Shown here one piece after another: positions 28,960 to 35,944 of a stretch of DNA of 35,944 nucleotides. Below the pieces are notes generated by a model. That model saw nothing but the letters and a program-made list of their open reading frames with translations. It had not been told where the DNA came from and ran no database searches. Source of the DNA: Candidatus Altimarinota bacterium (GTDB lineage Bacteria; Patescibacteriota; Gracilibacteria; BD1-5; UBA2023); assembly GCA_028689065.1 (NCBI GenBank), contig JAQTWX010000011.1:1-35944 (forward strand). The letters run 5' to 3'. The position numbers were made by a program, and so were the translations under genes. The number at the start of each line of letters is the position of its first letter. Within the stretch, counting starts at the first letter, position 1.

Positions 28960-29904
28960 ATGGCAAATATTTGATATATTCAGGTGAATCGCTACTGCAA
29001 CAATCAGTGCCATTTTTGTTCGAACCCGAGTAATGGAAATAATATTACTTACGAAAGATGAGTAGAGATTATAAATGATTTTGTCGATAAAAATTACGGT
29101 GGAATAATTTTTACAGGATGAGAGCCGACACTTTCTCCCGATCTGCCCAAATGGATACAATATAGTACATCCATAGGTATGGAGTGTCGGATTATTTCAA
29201 ATGGGATGATGTGTTCCAATTCTGATTATGTAAAAAAACTCAAAGATTCTTGACTTTTGCTTATACATTTTTCACTCTATTCTCATATTCAGAAAGTTCA
29301 TGATTTTCTCACCGATACTCCAGGAAGCTATAGTAAGCTATTGCAATCTATCCAAAATGCTTTGAAACTCTGAATACGGGTACAATTAAATTGTGTTATC
29401 AATAAATATAATCAGGATCATCTTGATAAGACAGTGAAGTGTATCGCTAAAATTTTTCCACAGATTCAACATTTTGTATGGAATAATCTTGATCCTTTGA
29501 TGATGAGAAAAACAGATGTGGCACTCTCTACCTTGCCAGATTTTGATATTGCCTCAAAATCTCTTGGGGAAGCTATGAGATTTCTGGAAGAAAATAATAA
29601 AACCTTCAGAGTAGAAAGATTCCCTATTTGTTTTATGAGATGATTTGAGTGGGCTTCCACCGAAACTAGAAAGATAGTAAAAGACGAGGAACGGATCGTA
29701 CATTTTCTTGATAATAGAGAGACCATACGACAATCTTGAGAACATTGGACACATGACAAACTTGAGGAGTGTAAAGAATGTAATCTTAGTCCTATATGTT
29801 CGGGGGTTTATGAACGAGAAAAATATTACAATTATGTGAAAGTTATTCCACAAAAAATTTCAGAACAGGAGCTACAAGATATCATTTCAAAGATCAAATT
29901 ATAA
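28960..29904 (+). CDS. radical SAM protein, 314 aa (array member 7)
   Basis: SAM cluster Cys13, Cys17, Cys20 (CNNQCHFC), GGEP at 53-56 written GGA-UGA, IISNGM, HFSLYSH, and the C-terminal CKECNLSPICSGVYERE (Cx2Cx5CxG). It shares the CNNxCxFC pattern with array member 6 and begins 4 bases after it, so the two probably work together or form a complex. It converges on the prepilin-peptidase-like gene with only 11 bases between the stops and no visible terminator. Confidence 0.85.
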
Positions 29905-29915
29905 AAATTGGATAA

Positions 29916-31277
29916 TTAATTATAAAAAGTTTTTAGATACTCCATTATTATACTTGTAATATTTCAGATTATCTGATCTCATAGAAAATAAGTAATGAGA
30001 AATCCAAGAAAAATATATCCTCAAAAGGCAAAAGTTTTTAGAATTTTTATGGTAGTAATCTCATTAAAGTGAGGAGTTTTTTCTTTCTTGTGATGTACAT
30101 TTGTAATCTTGTATATTTTTACAAGCATCCTTTTTGTTTCATTATCAATAGGATTACTCATATGAGTGAAATACTCTTTTGGATTCGGGTACAATAATTT
30201 CCTTCTTTTTTGTGTTATTTCTTTTATCGAAGCATTGTCCAAACAGAATCCAAGAGGGGATTGTTCTCCAAATATCTTTGCAAGATATTCTTTATCAACT
30301 ATATCTCCTGCTTTTAGGTTTTTTATATCGATAAAATCCTGTTCGGCGAGTTGAAATGTTATTTTATAACTATATTGTAATATCTTAAAGATAATATATA
30401 TTCCTATATAAAGTGTAAAAATCCTTATGAGATACAAGTGTATTTCACTTGGATTCATTCTGTATTCATAAACTATAAAACCGATTAGAACAACAAAAAG
30501 CAGACCGATAAGAGCAAAATCTAAAGTAGTGTCGTTTTTTATTCGAGTCTCCTGTTTTAATGACTCTTTTAGTTTGTTTATCAAGATTCGTATTCCATAA
30601 ATCACCCCGATAGATACTCAAATTAAAGCGAGTAGTATATAGGAGGTATAATTTTGAAGATACTCAATGGCTTGTAAATAATAGCTACTTTCCTTGATAT
30701 AAACAAAGATATATAATCTTGAGAGACGTATGCTGACAAAAAATATCAAAAAGAGTAAAATCCATTTGAGAAGTTTCAGAAAAATCACATTCTTGTAGAA
30801 ATTTCCATCGCCGTGTTTCAAAAAAGCCACAGATTTTTCTTTTAAGTCCATATATATATTCTCATATAAACTTTTTGCATATTTCCAGTTAAATAGACAT
30901 TTTCAGAAGTAGAAATAAAGAAAATAGAGGAATAAATAGATAAGAGTGAGAAGTGCAATATTTCCTATAAGAGGAATAATTCCAGTATTTGGGATAAAAA
31001 GAGCAAGAACAAGGAGATATTTTGCGTCTCAGGCAGACCAGATTCAAAAATAGTACAAAACAAAAGATATAACTAAAGTGAGAATAATCTGTCAGAAAAA
31101 CCAGAAAATATTTATTTCACCAGAAACAGAAAATAAATACGTGTAGTAGAAGGGAATAAGAAAGAGAAGATACCCAAGGAATTTATTTGGGATTTTTTTA
31201 TACCGAATATCGGATAATATTATCTGGTAATTGATAAATAAAAAGGGGATTGCCAAGAGATATAAATAATATTGCAT
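29916..31277 (-). CDS. prepilin-peptidase-like (A24) membrane protein with long C-terminal extension, 453 aa
   Basis: One frame under code 25; it falls into three pieces otherwise. The first 150 residues look like an A24 aspartic prepilin peptidase: Asp23 in SDIRYKKIPN and Asp84 in WSAGDAKYL, the two catalytic aspartates, in a bundle of hydrophobic segments. Bacterial and archaeal A24 enzymes cleave leader peptides of pilin-like proteins at the membrane. The remaining 300 residues hold four or five more membrane helices (for example FLKLLKWILLFLIFFV and LDFALIGLLFVVLIGF), a soluble piece (AEQDFIDIKNLKAGDIV), and a last hydrophobic helix reached only by reading TGA at 30021 as glycine. No pilin gene is near. 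It might cleave the exported products of this locus; that is inference. Confidence 0.72.
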
Positions 31278-31339
31278 AATTCTGGTTTAGTATATACTTT
31301 CTCCGTGCAGTATATGTTTATTTTGGTAAATATCAATGT

Positions 31340-32509
31340 ATGGAAATGGAGTATTATGTTCTCGGAAAGAAAGATAATCAGATGGTATCATCCTATTTTG
31401 ATAGATATTACCTATTGCTTATATCCTATCTTGAAGCACTCTCAAAAAAAGGGATTTTATCGCAAGAAATAGGGGAATTGCTTTCCACGAGAGAATCTGA
31501 ACTTGATTCAGAATGCTCCCTAAAGGGGCAAGCTATAGAAAAGAGAGATTTTATACTCTCTCCTGATCAGTCATCCATTATTAATGTTCTTTACAAAGAA
31601 CTTATAGAAGGGAAGTCTCAATATCTTTGAGATTATAAAAGATATGAACAACAATTAAAAAAAGAGATAGATTTATTTTTGAACGGAAAACATAACGAAC
31701 TTACTATGAGCCAAGGAGCTCATATCTATGGAACACAAATAAAACTTACTATTCTCGATAATAATCCTTATAATCAGATGGAGGCACATCCAGATCATCA
31801 AGCAACAGGTTGAGTGATGTGATATGGACAAAAGTCAGAAGAGGAATGGTTGCGAATATATGAAAAAACTTTTGGATTATTGAAAGAGATAGATATAGGA
31901 ACATATACCGAATTGAATCAAATTATAAAAAAAATTGTTCCTCTTTGAACGTCTTTTTGAACGCATAATTCTGCTTCCTATAAAGAATGCGTAGGACATC
32001 TTTATATGGGATATACAATCGATTCTGATATGCCCGAGATAAATAACCTTGAAGCAATTATACATGAGTCCTCTCATAACAAACTCAATCTCATTCTGCA
32101 ATTCGACCCGATTGTACTTAATGATAAACAGGAAAAATACTATTCTGCCATCAGACCGGATGCTCGCCATATTCATGGAATATTTCTCGGATATCATGCT
32201 TTTGCGCCTACTATGTACATAATCATGAAAGCATATTTGAATGGCTATCTCTGAAATCATAAACAATGGTTTGAAAAAATAGTACTTTACTACATCAAGA
32301 CGAAATTTCTCCAGAAAATGATCAAGAAATATGCTATTCTGACAGAGCTTTGAAAAGAGATAAGCGAGGAAATAGATTACGTGATAAAGGAAATGGACGT
32401 GCTTATAAAGAAACTAAATCCAAGTTCAGAAGTTTTAAAAAGAGCCAAGGAAAGACAGGAACAACATTTTCAGGAAGTAAATAGTAAATATCCGTATTTG
32501 GAATACTAA
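31340..32509 (+). CDS. HExxH protein resembling aKG-HExxH-type peptide beta-hydroxylases, 389 aa
   Basis: The motif IHESSHNKLNLIL places HExxH at His242-His246, followed by YYSAIRPDARHIHGIFLGYHAFAP (split here: YYSAIRPDARHIHG at about 268-280, then LGYHAFAP). This order, HESxHxKL, then Y-S-x-x-R-P-D-x-R-x-x-x-G and a HxF helix, is what I know from the HExxH-motif putative peptide-modification family (alpha-ketoglutarate-dependent beta-hydroxylation of residues in RiPP precursors). It suggests His242/His246 and a later residue as iron ligands. It lies across a 62-base gap from the divergent prepilin-peptidase-like gene. An ordinary zinc protease is the alternative, but the flanking motif argues against it. 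Confidence 0.72.
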
Positions 32510-32532
32510 AAATAAACGTCCTGGAAACAACT

Positions 32533-32559
32533 TTGACATTTGCTCAGAATTACTATAAT
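32533..32559 (+). promoter_or_regulatory. consensus sigma-70 promoter for the FliG-like gene
   Basis: TTGACA at 32533-32538 and TATAAT at 32554-32559, both perfect, with a 15-base spacer, 31 bases before the ATG at 32590. The gene is therefore probably transcribed separately from the HExxH gene. Confidence 0.65.
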
Positions 32560-32589
32560 AATTCAAAATTATTTTGTAATATTCTCTTT

Positions 32590-33495
32590 ATGGAGCGGAC
32601 TTTTAAGTTTTTTTGAATACCTGTATTGCGCATTACTGAGACGAGAACAAAACAAGATATAGTGAATGAAACTTCTCATTTGAAACTGCAGTGAAAAGTT
32701 CAACGGGATATAACAAAAATTTTGAATTACCTAGAAGGAATGGAAGCAAAAGAGGAGTTGTATGATATCGAAAAAGAGATTTTGGTTTTGCGTAAATATC
32801 TTTCCGCTATTCCTTTTGTTAGACTCTCTCATATTCTTCGCGATGACGTTTTATCTACCCCTATCCTTTTTTTATATTTACAAATTATCTATACTTATAG
32901 CGAAGATGTTCCATGATTGAGAGACTGGATTATAAAAGAATTTAAGGATGTGCTCGTAAAAGGTTTCTCTGAAACTTCTATTGAGAACGATCTGATAGTA
33001 ACCAAAATCAATATTGAAAGCATTAATACTCTTTTATGAAATGAACTCAATCAATTTGTATATATTCCTAAATGCGGACGTGATTTAGCAACAACCTTTA
33101 CAAAAGCTTTTAGTGGAGATCCAGAAGTAGAATCATTAATAGAAATGTCTGAATTCAGAAAATTTATGGATATCCCATTTCAATTCACAAATATTCTTGA
33201 AATTGATGATCAGATTATTAGAATATTTATACAAGAAATACTAGTAGCCTGATTATCAGAAGATTTAGTGATTATGCTTGTAGCAAGTAACGAAGAAGTG
33301 AGAGAAAAAATCTTCAATAATACGTCTCGAATAATTCAGATACAATTACGTAGCGATATAGAATGAAAAAGCCCTGTATCTGCAAATGAAATGGCAATTG
33401 CAGAAGGGAAAGTAATTGCTGTCATAACAAGACTTCTAAATGAAAATGAAGGAGCAAATCTTCCTTCGAATAGTTTATATAGTGATTGAAAATAA
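32590..33495 (+). CDS. protein with FliG C-terminal-like domain, 301 aa
   Basis: The last 110 residues (from about 193) read FQFTNILEIDDQIIRIFIQEI, ... LSEDLVIMLVASNEEVREKIFNN, TSRIIQIQLRSDIEGKSPVSANEMAIAEGKVI, and align in order with the FliG C domain (FEDLvlLdDraIQkvL; dLalALK-x-AseevkekilsnmSkraaemL; G-P-v-x-x-x-dvexAQ-x-I). In FliG this domain meets the stator in the flagellar motor. Nothing flagellar is expected in such a bacterium, and the normal charged EHPQ core of FliG is missing. The N-terminal 190 residues (helical) are unrecognised. Six UGA glycines. Alternatively it is a convergent armadillo-like helical repeat; the resemblance is by eye only. Confidence 0.5.
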
Positions 33496-33514
33496 TCTGA
33501 ATCTCACTACATAT

Positions 33515-33547
33515 AAAATCCCACCATATTGTGGTGGGATTTTTTAA
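33515..33547 (+). terminator. rho-independent terminator after the FliG-like gene
   Basis: Perfect stem aatcccacca/tggtgggatt with a short loop and a T run. It separates the plus-strand locus from the convergent tRNA gene and can work on either strand, as the A-rich 5' flank gives a T run on the minus strand. Confidence 0.88.
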
Positions 33548-33554
33548 TTTCAAA

Positions 33555-33642
33555 TGGCGGAGAGAGGGAGATTCGAACTCCCGGTGGGTTGCCCCACACA
33601 CCCTTTCCAAGGGTGCGCACTAGGCCACTATGCGACCTCTCC
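33555..33642 (-). tRNA. tRNA-Ser, anticodon GGA
   Basis: Class II tRNA with a long variable arm. Acceptor GGAGAGG pairs with TCTCTCC, the anticodon stem CACCC/GGGTG encloses TTGGAAA, and the anticodon is GGA (plus-strand bases 33606-33608), decoding UCC/UCU. The variable arm is GTGTGGGGCAACCCAC-like and the T arm is GGGAG TTCGAAT CTCCC. The discriminator is G and CCA is encoded (33555-33557). It matches the strict serine set. No suppressor-type tRNA-Gly(UCA) that would read UGA is in the window. Confidence 0.95.
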
Positions 33643-33764
33643 ATATTAGAGTGGGGCTCTATTTATATGGAAAAACGGATTTTTTGCAAATAAATGTCTA
33701 AAATTGTAAAAAAATGAAAATGAAGTATATTCTTTGCAAATACTTCTCAAATCTTTTTAGATAT

Positions 33765-34880
33765 ATGTACGATATTATTATCATCGGTGGTGGTGCTGCC
33801 GGACTTTTTTGCTCTATTGCTGCTCCAAAAAATCTCCAAAAAATCATCCTCGAAAAAAACAGTTCCCTTGGAAAGAAAGTTATTCTTTCTGGTGGAGAGC
33901 GTTGCAATGTAACAAATATCGATATAACTCCAGAGGATGATTATTTTTGAGAAAATGTGAAGGCGATTCATAGTCTTCTCTCGAAGTTTTCAAACTATGA
34001 TATGATTGATTGGGTTGAGAAACATGGGATCACAACTTGTGTCGAAGATCGAGGACGAGTCATACTCGAAAGCGGAAAGTCCAAGGATCTATTAGATCTC
34101 CTTATACGCGAGTCGACCAAAAATAGAACGGAAATTCGAACCAGATTCGATATTACTCAGATAGAAAAAATAGATGATATTTTCCGCATTCACGGAAATG
34201 ACGGAAGTATTATAGAAGGAAAAAACCTCGTTGTGGCAACAGGAGGTAAGAGTTTTTCGCAGGTCGGAACTGACTGATTTGGATATACGATTGCTAAACA
34301 ATTCGATATAGAAATGACTGACCCTTATCGTGGACTTTGTGGCATGGTAACTCGAGAGGACTTATCGGAACTTTCTGGAAGTACTCTTGATCTTACACTT
34401 TCCGTGTATGATAAAAACAAACTCCTGTATAACGAAAAAGGAGCATTTCTTTTTACTCACACCGGACTTTCGGGGCCGATTGTTTTCAATGCAGTTATCA
34501 AACTCGGTGAGCATTTACGAAAGCTCGGAATCAAGGAATCGCAACAAAAAGCTTATTTTGATGAACATATCACTATAAAACTCACTTTCAATGAAGAGAG
34601 TATGACCAAGAAAGTGAAGAGTTTTTTTGAGCTCGATGAGACAAAGAACGAAGTATTATTTCATCTTGCTGATCTTAAATCTTGGGCAGAAGCAAAAGTA
34701 ACGGGGGGTGGGGTAAAACTTAGTGAACTAACTAATTCCTTCGAATCAAAAAAGATAGAGAACCTCTATTTTATCGGAGAGGTGCTCGATTTGACAGGGA
34801 AAACTGGAGGATTCAACCTCCAACAAGCTTGGGCGACAGGATATGTCTGCGGGAAATGATTTGAGAAAATCGGGGAATAA
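33765..34880 (+). CDS. NAD(P)/FAD-dependent oxidoreductase, BaiN/HI0933 family, 371 aa
   Basis: Flavoprotein of unknown physiological substrate. FAD-binding IIIIGGGAAGLF (4-15), family-specific LGKKVILSGGERCNVTN, LVVATGGKSFSQVGTDG, FTHTGLSGP, AKVTGGGVKLSEL, and GEVLDLTGKTGGFNLQQAWATGYVCG are all in order. The start is set at MYDIIII (33765), not at the Met 17 residues earlier. Three UGA glycines (33948-33950 and two others) are needed to keep it whole and take it to TAA at 34878. Two or three dozen other glycines are GGN. Starts a plus-strand pair with the MutY-like gene, 59 bases downstream. Confidence 0.93.
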
Positions 34881-34939
34881 TATTTATTACTCTCACAATT
34901 TCAAAATTGTTTTGCATATTTTATTAATAATGTATACGA

Positions 34940-35944
34940 ATGCGGAAATTTCCTTTTCAAACACTTCTCGACTGGTCGAAAATCCACGGTCGTCACTCAC
35001 TTCCTTGGAGGCAGTATTTTCATCTTTCTACAAAAGATCTTTCTTATCATGTTTGGCTCTCCGAGATTCTTCTTCAACAGACACAAGTAGATAGAGTTAT
35101 TGGATATTATGAGAATATTTTGAAACATTTTCCAACCATAGAATCGCTCGCAAATACTTCCTACGAAGAGTTTTTCTTTTATTATCAATGACTCGGATAC
35201 TATTCACGAGCACGAAATATGCTCCGTACAGCAAAAATTATCGCCGAGGAATATGGATGAATTTTCCCAAATAATACAAAAGAACTTGTATGACTTCCTG
35301 GAGTAGGTCCCTATACTGCAGCTGCGATACAAGCATTTGTATATGATGAAAAAGTTCTTAGTTTCGATACTAATCTTGAGAAAATATTCTCACGATATTA
35401 TCACGGAAGTCGCTTTCATAAACTTACTAAGGGGGAAAAGATTCAAATCGAAAAAGATTTTCAGAGTACTGGAATCTCTGGACGTGAGATGAATGCTGCT
35501 TTTATGGATTTCGGGTCGCTCATCTCAGTAAATACAAAACCATCTGACAAAACACAATGGGGAGTTATTGAAGCAAAATATCCGCTTGCAGATTGTAAGT
35601 GGATGAATACCTCAGGTATATTGGAAATACAGGAAAAAAAGAAAAAACAAATTTTCCCCACTAAAGACGCAAGTATTATCGTCATACTCCATGAAAACCA
35701 TAAAACTTATTTTTCCTCTTCAAATAAGGAATATAAACCATTTATTCTTCCTCCAACTGAGGAGGACATCCGTCATTTTGTACAAGAATATTTTCGTACT
35801 CACTATAACCTTGAACTCTCCGTCCGTCCTGTTCATGACAAGTATTTCGAAAATGACCAACCATTTGTTGTTTGTAACGCCCAGGTACAGAAATGAGATG
35901 TTGTATTTGCGAAATACGGAAAGGAAAATAAAATGATGGGCTCG
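34940..35944 (+). CDS. mutY: MutY-like A/G-specific adenine glycosylase (partial, cut by window end)
   Basis: Base-excision repair enzyme that removes adenine mispaired with 8-oxoguanine. Features: PWRQYFHLSTKDLSYHVWLSEIL, with catalytic Glu42 in SEILLQQTQVDRV, the HhH motif LPGVGPYTAAAI, and catalytic Asp190 in AFMDFGSLIS. The four cysteines of the [4Fe-4S] cluster that follow in normal MutY (Cx6Cx2Cx5C) are missing; SLIS has Ser where the first Cys belongs and the segment after it holds only one Cys. The beginning of a C-terminal Nudix-like 8-oxoG recognition domain (ASIIVILHENHKTYF) is visible. 335 residues shown, no stop. UGA glycines include those around 35191 and in LVGLPGVGP. Confidence 0.88.

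Noticed and set aside
19502-29904. One of the seven array members as HxsC
   Set aside because: None shows the features that I associate with HxsC beyond the generic radical SAM motifs; left unassigned.
32590-33495. Evidence for flagella from the FliG-like domain
   Set aside because: Only a domain resemblance, with no other motor gene and no charged core motif; not enough to infer motility.
1-35944. UGA read as tryptophan (code 4) or selenocysteine
   Set aside because: TGA matches conserved Gly, TGG is in normal use for Trp, and the number and positions of TGA codons do not suit selenocysteine.

Overview
The window looks like a piece of an AT-rich chromosome from a Candidate Phyla Radiation bacterium that reads UGA as glycine (genetic code 25, known from Gracilibacteria/BD1-5 and Absconditabacteria/SR1). 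In-frame TGA falls exactly where conserved glycines belong: the GGEP motif of radical SAM proteins, motif I of a methyltransferase, RGIGYR at the end of an OmpR-type regulator, and GVDEAGRG of RNase HII. Every gene end that can be placed is TAA or TAG. Under the standard code about half of the genes fall apart into fragments. Coordinates below are for code 25. Most genes have no Shine-Dalgarno sequence.

Layout. 1-6040: a partial ABC-transporter ATPase (-), a 2-Cys peroxiredoxin (+), two small unknown genes (-), then gltX, a SAM methyltransferase, a VTT/DedA-like membrane protein and a YigZ/IMPACT protein (+). 6568-8553: RNase J (+). 8731-15822: a long minus-strand run, in transcription order rnhB, an exported protein, a small unknown protein, an OmpR-type response regulator, its histidine kinase, a secreted coiled-coil protein, the GTPase Der and a DUF167 protein.

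16140-33495 is the unusual part. It opens with a His-Xaa-Ser (Hxs) peptide-modification system: HxsD, a second small HxsD-like protein, the radical SAM maturase HxsB, and a 141-residue HxsA-type precursor ending in seven His-Gly-Ser repeats and a C-terminal HGAW. Next comes a membrane-anchored protein with five copies of a six-residue Ser/Gly repeat, then seven further radical SAM enzymes. Among these sit an RmlD-like reductase, a probable glycosyltransferase and a GFO/IDH/MocA-like protein. The block ends with a prepilin-peptidase-like membrane protein (-), a HExxH protein resembling alpha-ketoglutarate-dependent peptide beta-hydroxylases, and a protein with a FliG C-terminal-like domain. I infer a large RiPP-like or protein-modification locus with one clear precursor, up to eight radical SAM enzymes, a putative hydroxylase and possible sugar tailoring. 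Its precursor and most of its enzymes are invisible unless UGA is read as glycine.

33555-35944 returns to ordinary genes: tRNA-Ser(GGA) (-), a BaiN/HI0933 flavoprotein (+) and a MutY-like DNA glycosylase (+, cut by the window end) that lacks the usual iron-sulfur cysteines. UGA use as a glycine codon is near zero in gltX and the peroxiredoxin, low in hxsB/hxsA, and dominant in the genes around 20-25 kb.
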